Below are positions 42,020-50,163 of a stretch of DNA of 64,000 nt, in pieces. The DNA comes from an uncultured Pontibacter sp. (GTDB lineage: Bacteria; Bacteroidota; Bacteroidia; Cytophagales; Hymenobacteraceae). The notes beneath the pieces were generated by a model that ran no database searches, was not told where the DNA came from, and was given only the letters and a program-made list of their open reading frames with translations. Position 1 is the stretch's first letter, and each line of letters starts with the position of its first letter. Where the stretch lies: NCBI RefSeq assembly GCF_947492645.1, contig NZ_CANLMZ010000001.1, positions 434,001 to 498,000 of the forward strand, given 5' to 3'. A program made the translations under genes and the position numbers.

Positions 42020-42874
42020 GTGGCTACCATACAGCAGATTCAGCAGCACATCAGGAAAAGTATAGCGCATGCTTACCCCGAGCCAGAGGCAGGGGCTATT
42101 GCGCAGCGTTTGTTGCAGCATATACTCCGTAAATCGAGGTTGGAGCTGAGCCTGAAGCAGCAGGAGCCGGTAACGCCCGAACAAGAAGAAAGTATAAAAA
42201 GCGCCATCAAGCGCCTGCAAGCGCATGAGCCGCTGCAATATGTGCTGGAAGAAGCCTATTTTTATGACTTGGATTTGTTTGTGGATAAGCGTGTGCTGAT
42301 CCCGAGGCCTGAGACAGAGGAACTTGTTGATCTGGTTGTTAAGGAATATCAGGGGAAAGGTGGCTTGCAACTATTAGATGTATGCACCGGAAGCGGCTGT
42401 ATACCAATTGCTTTGGCGGCTAACTTAAGCACAGAAAAAGTATATGGACTGGAGGTTTCTGCGGGGGCTTTGGAGGTGGCCGAGATTAACGCCGCAAAGT
42501 ATAAAGTGCCTGTACATTGGCTGCACCAGGATGTATTTGAGCCGATAGAAAGTATAGCGCCGGCATCATTGGATATTGTTACGAGCAACCCACCTTATGT
42601 ATTGGAATTGGAGAAAGAGCAAATGCGCGAAAATGTACTAGAGTATGAGCCGCACCTGGCGCTTTTTGTGCTAAACACCGATCCGCTTAAGTATTATAAA
42701 CGCATTGCCATACTTGCTCACAAGCTGCTAAAAGAAGGCGGAAGATTGTACTTTGAGATAAACGAACGCTACGGGCAGGAGGTAAAGCAACTAGTGTTGA
42801 AGAGTGGCTTCAGCAGCGCTGAGGTAGTGCAGGACCTGTTTGGGAAAGACCGGATAGTAAAGGCTATAAAATAG
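42020..42874 (+). CDS. prmC: Release factor glutamine methyltransferase
   Basis: Methylates the glutamine of the GGQ motif in peptide release factors RF1 and RF2, using S-adenosylmethionine. It starts at GTG (42020), giving MATIQQIQQHIRKSIAHAYP. The N-terminal helical domain (about 1-85) includes EPLQYVLEEAYFYDLDLFV. Next are KRVLIPRPETEELVDLVV and the SAM motif LLDVCTGSGCIPIALA (about 118-133), and the catalytic NPPY motif lies in DIVTSNPPYVLELE (about 190-203). The length of 284 residues is typical. It is divergent from ribD. The coding strand holds several AAGTATA copies (for example about 42057, 42191 and 42487). Confidence 0.94.
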   Translation: MATIQQIQQHIRKSIAHAYPEPEAGAIAQRLLQHILRKSRLELSLKQQEPVTPEQEESIKSAIKRLQAHEPLQYVLEEAYFYDLDLFVDKRVLIPRPETEELVDLVVKEYQGKGGLQLLDVCTGSGCIPIALAANLSTEKVYGLEVSAGALEVAEINAAKYKVPVHWLHQDVFEPIESIAPASLDIVTSNPPYVLELEKEQMRENVLEYEPHLALFVLNTDPLKYYKRIAILAHKLLKEGGRLYFEINERYGQEVKQLVLKSGFSSAEVVQDLFGKDRIVKAIK

Positions 42875-42929
42875 CTGATTGGCATAGTATAAGAAAAAGC
42901 ATCTATCTGCTAATTATAGTATAAAATTG

Positions 42930-42937
42930 TATCTTTG
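42930..42937 (+). promoter_or_regulatory. -7 element upstream of the nucleotide-sugar cluster
   Basis: TATCTTTG matches TAnnTTTG. It predicts transcription starting near 42944, about 63 nt before the ATG at 43007, supporting that start and implying a promoter for the acyltransferase-galE-rfbB-rfbA run. Confidence 0.5.
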
Positions 42938-43006
42938 ACCGGGCAGAGCCATAAAATATTTATCTGCTTAAGGTATTCAGTTTTAGCAGCTAACAATATC
43001 GCACCC

Positions 43007-43591
43007 ATGGATTATTTTGCGCACGAGTCGGCTGTAGTAGATGCAGGTAGCGTGATTGGTAAGGGAACTAAGATCTGGCATTTTAGCCACCTGATGAATG
43101 GTTGCCGCATTGGAGACAACTGCAACATTGGGCAAAATGTGGTTATATCGCCTGGGGTGGTATTGGGTAATAATGTGAAAGTGCAGAACAATGTGTCGGT
43201 TTACACGGGTGTCATTTGCGAAGATGACGTGTTTCTGGGTCCATCCATGGTATTTACGAATGTAATAAACCCGCGCAGTTTTGTAAACCGGAAAAACGAG
43301 TTTAAGCAAACGCAGGTTCGAAAAGGAGCAAGTATAGGAGCCAATGCAACTGTAGTATGCGGTGTAGAGATAGACAAGTACGCTATGGTGGGGGCAGGAT
43401 CTGTGGTTACGAAGAATGTGCCTGCTTTTGCTTTAGTGTATGGGGTGCCGGCAGTACAGCATGGATGGGTAAGCCGCTACGGGCATAAGCTAAAGTTTAA
43501 CCAAACAGGTGAGGCTATATGCCCAGAAACAGGTGAGGTATACCAATTGCAAGGCGGGGAGTGTATTTTGATACCTGAACCGGTAAATTAG
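43007..43591 (+). CDS. Left-handed beta-helix N-acetyltransferase (WlbB/WbpD-like)
   Basis: A 194-residue hexapeptide-repeat acyltransferase. Start set at ATG 43007 ([20 protein letters not shown]), because the longer open frame begins upstream of a promoter box. Hexapeptide turns run from about residue 10 to 150: [54 protein letters not shown], then [13 protein letters not shown] and [19 protein letters not shown] and [15 protein letters not shown] are hallmarks of the UDP-2-acetamido-3-amino-glucuronate N-acetyltransferase group, which N-acetylates the 3-amino group of sugars. The acyl donor is presumably acetyl-CoA. The C-terminal [10 protein letters not shown] is short. It is the first gene of a sugar cluster, 22 bp before galE. 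Confidence 0.85.
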   Translation: MDYFAHESAVVDAGSVIGKGTKIWHFSHLMNGCRIGDNCNIGQNVVISPGVVLGNNVKVQNNVSVYTGVICEDDVFLGPSMVFTNVINPRSFVNRKNEFKQTQVRKGASIGANATVVCGVEIDKYAMVGAGSVVTKNVPAFALVYGVPAVQHGWVSRYGHKLKFNQTGEAICPETGEVYQLQGGECILIPEPVN

Positions 43592-43613
43592 TAATAGAAC
43601 AAACTTTAATATT

Positions 43614-44651
43614 TTGGCAAAAGAAAAAATTTTAGTGACAGGCGGGGCAGGCTATATTGGCTCGCATACAGTTGTGGAGTTGGTAGAGGCCGGTTACGAA
43701 CCTGTGATCATAGATAACTTCTCTAACTCAGAAGAAAGTGCCCTTGATGGTATAAAAGCTATACTTGGGCGAGACGTTATGTGCCATAAAATCGACTGTA
43801 ACAATGCCGATGCGCTACGGCATGTATTTGAGCAGGAGCAAGGCATTAAAGGCGTTATCCATTTTGCAGCTTACAAAGCAGTAGGCGAGTCGGTAGCAGA
43901 GCCGCTGAAGTACTACCAAAACAACGTTGGCTCTTTGGTTACGCTGCTACAGGTAATGGGCGAGCAACAAGTATACAATCTGGTTTTCTCATCATCGTGC
44001 ACGGTGTATGGCATTCCGGATGTGCTGCCGGTTACAGAGCGAACACCTGTGCAGAAAGCCAACTCTCCGTATGGCAATACCAAAAAAATGTGCGAAGAAA
44101 TCTTAACGGACCTGGCGGCAAGCGGCAGTAACATTAAAAGTATAGCCTTGCGTTATTTTAACCCGATTGGAGCGCACCCTTCAGCTAGAATAGGCGAATT
44201 GCCACTTGGCGTGCCTAATAACCTTGTTCCGTTTATCACACAAACCGCAGCTGGTATCAGAGAGCAGCTTACCATATTTGGTGATGACTACGACACACAG
44301 GACGGCACTTGCATCCGGGACTACATACATGTAGTAGACCTGGCCAAAGCACACGTAACTGCTGTGGAAAGATTGCTGCAGAACAAAGCCGAAAGTATAG
44401 AATTCTATAATGTGGGTACCGGAACGGGCAATACCGTTTTAGAGGCAGTAAAAGCATTTGAGAAAGCAACCGGCGAAAAGCTGAACTACAAAATAGGCCC
44501 CCGCCGTGTGGGCGATGTTCCAAAGATTTACGCCGATGTGACCAAAGCGACAGAGGTGCTAGGTTTTAAAACAACCAGCACACTTGAGCAGGCCATGAAA
44601 AGCGCCTGGGATTGGCAGTTATCTCTTCAAAAAGAATCAGCAAAAGCATAA
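43614..44651 (+). CDS. galE: UDP-glucose 4-epimerase
   Basis: A 345-residue extended short-chain dehydrogenase. It would interconvert UDP-glucose and UDP-galactose (or their N-acetyl forms) with bound NAD. It starts at TTG (43614) with MAKEKILVTGGAGYIGSH following. The nucleotide motif is GGAGYIGSH (about residues 10-18). The catalytic residues sit in FSSSCTVYG (about 122-130) and YGNTK (Tyr and Lys, about 152-156). NPIGAHPSARIGE and DGTCIRDYIHVVDLAKAH are GalE-specific segments. It is 2 bp upstream of rfbB, so the two are translationally close. Several other sugar epimerases share this fold, so the substrate is not certain. Confidence 0.9.
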   Translation: MAKEKILVTGGAGYIGSHTVVELVEAGYEPVIIDNFSNSEESALDGIKAILGRDVMCHKIDCNNADALRHVFEQEQGIKGVIHFAAYKAVGESVAEPLKYYQNNVGSLVTLLQVMGEQQVYNLVFSSSCTVYGIPDVLPVTERTPVQKANSPYGNTKKMCEEILTDLAASGSNIKSIALRYFNPIGAHPSARIGELPLGVPNNLVPFITQTAAGIREQLTIFGDDYDTQDGTCIRDYIHVVDLAKAHVTAVERLLQNKAESIEFYNVGTGTGNTVLEAVKAFEKATGEKLNYKIGPRRVGDVPKIYADVTKATEVLGFKTTSTLEQAMKSAWDWQLSLQKESAKA

Positions 44652-44653
44652 GT

Positions 44654-45703
44654 ATGAAAATATTAATTACAGGTGGTGCCGGATTTATTGGCTCGCATGT
44701 GGTACGCCTTTTTGTAACCAAGTACCCGAATTACCAGATTTACAACCTCGACAAGCTTACCTATGCCGGTAACCTGGCAAACCTCACCGATATCGAGGAT
44801 AAGGAGAACTATAGTTTCCTGAAAGGCGACATTGTGGATGCCGCTTACATAGAAGAAATCTTCAGCACATATAAATTTGATGCAGTAATACACTTGGCCG
44901 CCGAGTCGCACGTGGACCGCTCTATTGCAGACCCGCTGGCCTTTGTGCAGACGAACGTGATCGGTACCGTAAACTTGCTTAACTCCGCCAAAAAGCATTG
45001 GGCTGATGACATGCAGCGCCACTTGTTCTACCACATCTCTACCGACGAAGTGTACGGCTCTTTGGGTGAGGACGGGTTGTTTACGGAAGAGACTGCTTAT
45101 GACCCGCGATCACCATACTCTGCCTCCAAAGCCAGTTCAGATCATTTCGTGCGTGCCTGGTACCATACGTATGGCCTGCCGGTAAAAATCTCGAACTGCT
45201 CTAACAACTACGGCCCTAACCACTTCCCTGAGAAGCTGATACCTCTTGCCATCAACAACATTAAAAGCGAGAAGCCGGTGCCTGTTTACGGCAAGGGCGA
45301 GAACGTGCGCGACTGGCTTTACGTGCTGGACCACGCGCGTGCCATCGACGTGATCTTCCATGAGGGGAAGTTGGGAGACACTTACAACATCGGGGGCGTA
45401 AACGAGTGGAAGAACCTGGACCTGATTGAGCTGCTTTGCGACCAGATGGACCAGAAACTGGGCCGTGAGCAAGGCCACTCCCGCAAACTGATAACGTTTG
45501 TGAAGGACCGTGCCGGCCACGACTTGCGCTACGCCATCGATTCATCCAAGCTGATGAACGAGCTGGGCTGGAAACCGTCGGTTACGTTTGAGGAGGGCCT
45601 GAGCAAGACCGTAGACTGGTACCTGGAGAATACCGAGTGGCTGGAGAACGTGACATCCGGCAATTACCAAAGCTATTACGAGCAGCAGTACACGCACCGC
45701 TAA
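44654..45703 (+). CDS. rfbB: dTDP-glucose 4,6-dehydratase
   Basis: Converts dTDP-glucose to dTDP-4-keto-6-deoxyglucose. Start set at ATG 44654 (MKILITGGAGFIGSHVVRLF), 2 bp after galE; the open frame reaches further upstream but overlaps galE. Of 349 residues, the NAD motif is GGAGFIGSH (7-15). Next are HLAAESHVDRSI, the catalytic region YHISTDEVYGSLG with the Thr-Asp-Glu triad (about 129-131), and YSASKASSDH (Tyr and Lys of the active site). NCSNNYGPNHFPEKLIPL and ENVRDWLYVLDHA are family-specific. Codon use is visibly GC-richer than in the flanking genes, and I found no AAGTATA copy in it. Confidence 0.95.
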   Translation: MKILITGGAGFIGSHVVRLFVTKYPNYQIYNLDKLTYAGNLANLTDIEDKENYSFLKGDIVDAAYIEEIFSTYKFDAVIHLAAESHVDRSIADPLAFVQTNVIGTVNLLNSAKKHWADDMQRHLFYHISTDEVYGSLGEDGLFTEETAYDPRSPYSASKASSDHFVRAWYHTYGLPVKISNCSNNYGPNHFPEKLIPLAINNIKSEKPVPVYGKGENVRDWLYVLDHARAIDVIFHEGKLGDTYNIGGVNEWKNLDLIELLCDQMDQKLGREQGHSRKLITFVKDRAGHDLRYAIDSSKLMNELGWKPSVTFEEGLSKTVDWYLENTEWLENVTSGNYQSYYEQQYTHR

Positions 45704-45795
45704 TAGTTGTAAATAAATAATGATGCGTAAAAGTTGTTGATGAGGTGCTTAGCGCGGCCTCTGGAAAACGACTGACAAAGAGAAAAGCAAACCTG

Positions 45796-46656
45796 ATGAA
45801 AGGAATTATACTTGCAGGGGGCTCCGGTACCCGCTTGCACCCACTAACGTTAGCCGTAAGCAAGCAGCTGATGCCGATTTACGATAAGCCGATGATCTAT
45901 TACCCGCTGGCCACGCTAATGCTGTCTGGAATCCGGGAAATCCTGATCATCTCAACGCCGCACGACCTGCCCATGTTCGAGCGCTTACTAGGCGACGGTA
46001 GCCAGATAGGTTGCCGCTTCAGCTACAAGGTGCAGGAGGTGCCAAATGGCCTGGCACAGGCTTTTGTGATAGGCGAGGAGTTTATCGGCGATGATAAGGT
46101 GGCGCTGGTACTGGGAGATAACATCTTCTACGGCTCAGGCATGAGCAAATTGCTGCAAGCCAACAATGATCCGGACGGCGGTGTGGTTTATGCTTACCAT
46201 GTGCACGACCCAGAGCGTTACGGTGTGGTGGAGTTCGACAAAAACAACAATGTGATTTCGATAGAGGAGAAGCCGAAGCAGCCTAAATCCAATTACGCCG
46301 TGCCCGGCCTTTACTACTACGACAACGATGTGGTGGAGATAGCCAAAAACCTGGAGCCGAGTGCGCGCGGCGAGTATGAGATAACCGATGTGAACAAGGA
46401 GTACCTGCGCAGGGGAAAACTGAAGGTGGGCATACTTGACAGAGGAACCGCCTGGCTTGATACAGGCACGATACAGTCGCTGATGCAGGCGGCCACGTTT
46501 GTGCAGGTGATAGAGGAGCGCCAGGGACTGAAGATTGGCTGCATAGAGGAGGTAGCTTACCGCATGGGCTTTATAGATGCGGCGCAGTTGCAGCGCATTG
46601 CCGAGCCTTTGAGGAAGAGCGGCTATGGCGACTATCTGCTTAGTATTCTGCGATAG
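45796..46656 (+). CDS. rfbA: Glucose-1-phosphate thymidylyltransferase
   Basis: Makes dTDP-glucose from dTTP and glucose-1-phosphate, the step before RfbB. Start set at ATG 45796 ([18 protein letters not shown]), because the preceding 17 codons have no family resemblance. Of 286 residues, the nucleotide loop is [11 protein letters not shown] (8-18). [20 protein letters not shown], then [31 protein letters not shown] and [16 protein letters not shown] are family hallmarks. It follows rfbB by 92 bp. rfbC and rfbD do not follow, so the product is either finished by other enzymes or by genes elsewhere. Codon use is GC-rich like that of rfbB; one motif copy lies at about 45809. Confidence 0.95.
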   Translation: MKGIILAGGSGTRLHPLTLAVSKQLMPIYDKPMIYYPLATLMLSGIREILIISTPHDLPMFERLLGDGSQIGCRFSYKVQEVPNGLAQAFVIGEEFIGDDKVALVLGDNIFYGSGMSKLLQANNDPDGGVVYAYHVHDPERYGVVEFDKNNNVISIEEKPKQPKSNYAVPGLYYYDNDVVEIAKNLEPSARGEYEITDVNKEYLRRGKLKVGILDRGTAWLDTGTIQSLMQAATFVQVIEERQGLKIGCIEEVAYRMGFIDAAQLQRIAEPLRKSGYGDYLLSILR

Positions 46657-46659
46657 GAA

Positions 46660-46710
46660 TATAAAGTATAAATCCGGTTAAGGCATCCTTAACCGGATTT
46701 ATACTTTATA
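46660..46710. terminator. 24-bp perfect-stem terminator between rfbA and chrA
   Basis: The left arm 46660-46683 is the exact reverse complement of 46687-46710, with only CAT as loop. Each arm contains AAAGTATAAA, so two motif copies lie head to head. It serves both convergent genes, beginning 4 nt after the rfbA stop and ending 8 nt before the chrA stop codon. Confidence 0.88.
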
Positions 46711-46717
46711 ACCTCGC

Positions 46718-47890
46718 CTAATAAATAATAAAGCCCAGCACCAACCCTGTAAGTATAAGTATGGGAGGCGGAATTTTGGTGAAGGTTAGCAGCGCAAACG
46801 TAACCACCACCACACCAAAGTTAAAGATTGTATTTTCAATGGGATGGTAAAGAAGTATGGCTGCTGCCACCACCATGCCAGAACTTACAGCGCTAATGCC
46901 TTCCAGGGAAGCGCGCACTACTCTATACTTTTTAAGCTCGTCCCAGAAGCGGATCACAAAGAATATGAGGAAGGTGCCCGGCAAAAATATACCTACCGTA
47001 GCTACAAAAGAGCCAAGTATTTGCCCACCTATACCAAACCGGCGCATGGCTAGATTGCCAATAAAAGAGGTGAACGAGAAAGTAGGACCCGGTAAGGCCT
47101 GAACAATAGCGTAACCCGACAGAAACTCCTCTCCGGTAAGGTAGTGCTTAAAATCTACAAACTCAGAGTATAAAAGCGGGATAAGCACCTGCCCACCGCC
47201 AAAAACAAGGCTGCCGTTACGGTAAAAGTTCTCGAATAAACGCACAGGCAACGACGAGGTAAAGGCACCTAGCGAAGCAGCAGTAACCAAAACAGCCACA
47301 TACAGTATAAAGTTGGCCCATTCAATCTTAAGCTTTTTGTCTTTTTCCTGCGGATGTTCTCTAAACCGAAGAGCCGTAACTGCACCGCCTGCTATAAGTA
47401 AAACCGGCAATACCCACGGCGAGCTAAAGAAATAAGCAAGTATGGCCGACACCATCATCAGTACAATACCGGTTTTGGTATTAATCACTTTTGAACTGAT
47501 CATGTAGGCTGCGTAGGCCACAAAACCTACTGCCATAGGCTGAATGAAGTTAAGAAACTGAAGTGAAATGCCCTGGTCTTGTAAGTAAGTAATGGCGATG
47601 GCTGCAATGCACATGATTGTAGCGGCAGGAGCAATCCAGATGAGCAGCGTGAGGTAAGCCAGGTTTGGGCCGCCTATTTTATAGCCTATGGCTGTTATCG
47701 TTTGCGTTGAGGTGGGCCCTGGCAGAATAGAGCAGAGCGCGTTTAGCTCAATCAGTTCCTGCTCTGTAAGGTAATGGCGTTTATCTACCAGCAGCTTAAA
47801 CATTAAGGCAATATGCGCTTGTGGCCCTCCAAAAGCTGTAAGGGCCAGGACCAAAACGTCCCTCAAAAATATATAATAGCGCAAGCTCAT
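46718..47890 (-). CDS. chrA: ChrA-type chromate efflux transporter
   Basis: A 390-residue inner-membrane transporter of the CHR superfamily, expected to export chromate or related oxyanions. It is a long form with two tandem CHR domains and about ten to twelve helices. The N-terminal half has ALTAFGGPQAHIALM and LPGPTSTQTITAIGY; the C-terminal half repeats the pattern with GSLVFGGGQVLIPLL and LPGPTFSFTSFIGNLA. The two-domain length and paired LPGPT motifs are typical. No chrB-type regulator is adjacent. The gene is convergent with rfbA across the 24-bp stem and lies downstream of the oxygenase gene with a hairpin between. Confidence 0.9.
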   Translation of the reverse strand: MSLRYYIFLRDVLVLALTAFGGPQAHIALMFKLLVDKRHYLTEQELIELNALCSILPGPTSTQTITAIGYKIGGPNLAYLTLLIWIAPAATIMCIAAIAITYLQDQGISLQFLNFIQPMAVGFVAYAAYMISSKVINTKTGIVLMMVSAILAYFFSSPWVLPVLLIAGGAVTALRFREHPQEKDKKLKIEWANFILYVAVLVTAASLGAFTSSLPVRLFENFYRNGSLVFGGGQVLIPLLYSEFVDFKHYLTGEEFLSGYAIVQALPGPTFSFTSFIGNLAMRRFGIGGQILGSFVATVGIFLPGTFLIFFVIRFWDELKKYRVVRASLEGISAVSSGMVVAAAILLYHPIENTIFNFGVVVVTFALLTFTKIPPPILILTGLVLGFIIY

Positions 47891-47905
47891 TCTATAAAAA
47901 TAAAA

Positions 47906-47935
47906 AAAGAGAGACAGCTTTCGCCATCTCTCTTT
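47906..47935 (-). terminator. Hairpin downstream of the oxygenase gene
   Basis: A 9-bp outer stem (47906-47914 with 47927-47935) has an inner GC-TTTC-GC stem and A/T tracts on both sides. It separates the oxygenase and chrA on the minus strand. Confidence 0.75.
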
Positions 47936-47953
47936 AATTTATTGCATTTATAC

Positions 47954-48937
47954 TTACGCTTTTTTTAATCCAAGCTCTACAAGGCGCTCATTCAGGTACT
48001 CGCCTGCTGTTGCATCCGGGTAAGCCTTTGGGTTTTTATCATCTATGCAGCTTTCCAGGCAGGTTAAATCCATTTCGGAGCGAGGGTGCATAAAAAACGG
48101 AATAGAGAAGCGGGAAGTATGCATCAGCTCGCGCGGCGGGTTAACTACACGGTGAATGGTAGACTTCAGTTTGTTGTTTGTTAAACGGGCCATCATATCG
48201 CCAACGTTTACAACTACCTGCTCTGGCAATGCCGTTATCGGAATCCATTGGCCGTCGCGGCGAAGCACCTGCAAACCGTCTGCGCTAGCGCCCATCAGCA
48301 ACGTGATCAAGTTAATATCGCCATGCTCCGCGGCACGCACAGCATCAGCTGGTACGCTATCCGGGTTCTCGATCGGGAAGTAATGGATAGGGCGCAGAAT
48401 GCTGTTGCCATACTTTACCTTGTCGTCAAAATAATTCTCGTCGAGGCCAAGATGGATGGCAATGGCACGCAGTACCTCTTTTCCGGCTGCCTCTAGTCTT
48501 TTGTAAGCCTCTAAGGTTACTTCTTCAAACTCGGCAACTTCTTTCGGAAAGATATTGTCAGGGTACTCCTGCTTTATCGGGTCGTTGTCCGGAATAACAT
48601 TTTTATCCTGGCCTACATGGTAAAACTCTTTCAGGTCGCCGGTGTTAAAGCCTTTTGCCTTTTCTTTGCCTTTGCCTACATAGCCACGCTGGCCGGCGAG
48701 TGCAGGGTTTTCATACTTTTGCTTCACCTCATCTGGCAAGGCAAAGAATTTCTGAGTTGCAGCATACAGTTTAGCGGTCAAATCATCGCTAAGGCCATGG
48801 TTGCGCAAAGCAATAAAGCCAATGTTTTGGTACGCATCACCCAACTGTTTCACAAACTGAGCCCTTCTTTCCGCATCTCCAGATGTGAAATCCGCTAAAT
48901 CAAGAGAAGGAACCTCATCAAACAAAATCTCGCTCAT
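47954..48937 (-). CDS. Isopenicillin N synthase-like 2-oxoglutarate/Fe(II) oxygenase
   Basis: A 327-residue oxygenase of the isopenicillin-N-synthase/2OG-Fe(II) family, a double-stranded beta-helix enzyme using oxygen. The N-terminal DIOX_N part reads VPSLDLADFTSG and NIGFIALRNHGLSDDL. The iron ligands are His and Asp of EHGDINLITLLMG and the distal His of STIHRVVNPP. RFSIPFFMHP supplies the Arg-x-Ser that binds 2-oxoglutarate. All key residues are present. Homologues in bacteria oxidise diverse small molecules and the substrate here cannot be told. No biosynthetic neighbours are present, so it is unlikely to be a beta-lactam gene. Monocistronic, divergent from the lipoprotein gene. Confidence 0.88.
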   Translation of the reverse strand: MSEILFDEVPSLDLADFTSGDAERRAQFVKQLGDAYQNIGFIALRNHGLSDDLTAKLYAATQKFFALPDEVKQKYENPALAGQRGYVGKGKEKAKGFNTGDLKEFYHVGQDKNVIPDNDPIKQEYPDNIFPKEVAEFEEVTLEAYKRLEAAGKEVLRAIAIHLGLDENYFDDKVKYGNSILRPIHYFPIENPDSVPADAVRAAEHGDINLITLLMGASADGLQVLRRDGQWIPITALPEQVVVNVGDMMARLTNNKLKSTIHRVVNPPRELMHTSRFSIPFFMHPRSEMDLTCLESCIDDKNPKAYPDATAGEYLNERLVELGLKKA

Positions 48938-49041
48938 ATAGTTATTTCTGTATACTTTTTTGTGTTCTTCACGTAGTTCGCAATATACGAAAAAAATAAA
49001 ATCGTTAAATTAGCTGAATTGCTAAACAAAACTATAATTAC

Positions 49042-49881
49042 ATGAAAAAAACGTATTTGCTACTGGCCTCGGCGCTTCTGCTAGGTTTTTCTGCCTGTGA
49101 TACTGCCCGACAAACACAGGAAAACGAGTCTCAGAACCCTGCTACGACAGCCAGAGGCGATGGACCAACACCAACAGGTGCCGTTATGAGTAAGGGCGGC
49201 CTGCGTGTGTTTGCTTTTGACGATTCTCAGAAATACCCGGAGTCGCAAATACGCCTGAATGTACCACCTGCCGGTGGTGTGGTAGAGGCTGGCCCGGTTC
49301 AGTTTGACTACGACTTGTCTAATTACCAGCTTACCCGCATGACGCCCCACTCTAACTCGGAGCACATGGCTAACTCGCAGGAGGGGCAGCACATTCATAA
49401 TATTGTAGATAACGAGCCATACACGGCACATTATACTACTGAGTTTACGAAAGAATTGGCAGAGGGTGACCACGTTATACTTTCTTTCCTTTCAAGATCT
49501 TATCACGAAAGCTTAAAGCACAAAGGCGCTTACGATCTGCGCATCGTAACAGCGGGCAACCCTACAGAGCGTATCGACTTTGACGTAAATGCCCCGCATA
49601 TGTTCTACAGCCGCCCTAAAGGCGAGTATGTTGGCGCGGACACAGAACAGGTAATGCTGGACTTTTACCTCGTTAATACAGAGCTGTCAACGACAGGAAA
49701 TAAAGTGCGCGCTACTATAAACGGCACAGAGTTTATACTTGATAAATGGATGCCGCACATTATGGAAGGCTTGCCAATGGGCGAGAACACGATTAAACTG
49801 GAGCTGATAGATAATAACGGTAGCCTGATACCTGGCCCATACAACAGCGTAACCCGTACCTTTACACTCAAAGCAGAGTAG
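49042..49881 (+). CDS. Hypothetical lipoprotein, His-rich central region
   Basis: A 279-residue lipoprotein with signal MKKTYLLLASALLLGFSAC (cysteine at residue 19), then a Gln/Asn/Thr-rich linker. Two beta-rich segments follow. The first (about 55-165) contains HSNSEHMANSQEGQHIHNI with five histidines and YTAHYTTEFTKELAEGDHVI; this resembles the DUF4399 type of small domain, with weak support. The second (about 180-275) has MLDFYLVNTELSTTGNKV and GENTIKLELID, resembling an Ig-like fold. It would sit on the periplasmic face of an envelope membrane. The histidines could bind metal, but this is a guess. Monocistronic; a hairpin with a T-tract follows at 49901-49947. Confidence 0.7.
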   Translation: MKKTYLLLASALLLGFSACDTARQTQENESQNPATTARGDGPTPTGAVMSKGGLRVFAFDDSQKYPESQIRLNVPPAGGVVEAGPVQFDYDLSNYQLTRMTPHSNSEHMANSQEGQHIHNIVDNEPYTAHYTTEFTKELAEGDHVILSFLSRSYHESLKHKGAYDLRIVTAGNPTERIDFDVNAPHMFYSRPKGEYVGADTEQVMLDFYLVNTELSTTGNKVRATINGTEFILDKWMPHIMEGLPMGENTIKLELIDNNGSLIPGPYNSVTRTFTLKAE

Positions 49882-49900
49882 TAGAAAAGATATAAAGTAT

Positions 49901-49947
49901 AAAAGCCGCCTTTTCTGAGTTAAATCAGGGCAGGCGGTTTTTTTGTG
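49901..49947 (+). terminator. Terminator of the His-rich lipoprotein gene
   Basis: The AAAAGCCGCC arm (49901-49910) pairs with GGCGGTTTTT starting at 49933. There is an inner CTGA/TCAG stem, and the right arm ends in a T-run to about 49944. It begins 20 nt after the stop. Nothing else is visible between here and 50107. Confidence 0.75.
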
Positions 49948-50107
49948 TTCAAGGCAAGTGCTCAGGCTATATATGAAAGGAATTTAGCCCAGGCTCTAAG
50001 ATAAAACTGGGGCAAGTATTATTCAGCAACAATTTAAGTGTAATGCCCTTTAAAAAAATGAGAATAGTATGCAGCAGCGTAACTTTTAAGTCTGTATGAT
50101 GCACAAA

Positions 50108-50144
50108 AAAACGGCCACACGCTGCTTAAGCGTATGGCCGTTTT
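50108..50144 (-). terminator. Terminator of floA
   Basis: A 9-bp stem (50108-50116 with 50136-50144) with an inner ACGCT/AGCGT pairing sits 20 nt after the floA stop. On the minus strand it is followed by T-rich sequence. Confidence 0.85.
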
Positions 50145-50163
50145 AATTAAAGTATAAATTTAC

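Noticed and set aside
47954..48937. Isopenicillin N synthase as part of an antibiotic cluster
   Set aside because: Neighbours are a chromate transporter and a lipoprotein; no NRPS or other biosynthetic genes are near, so a generic 2OG-Fe(II) oxygenase is the safer call.
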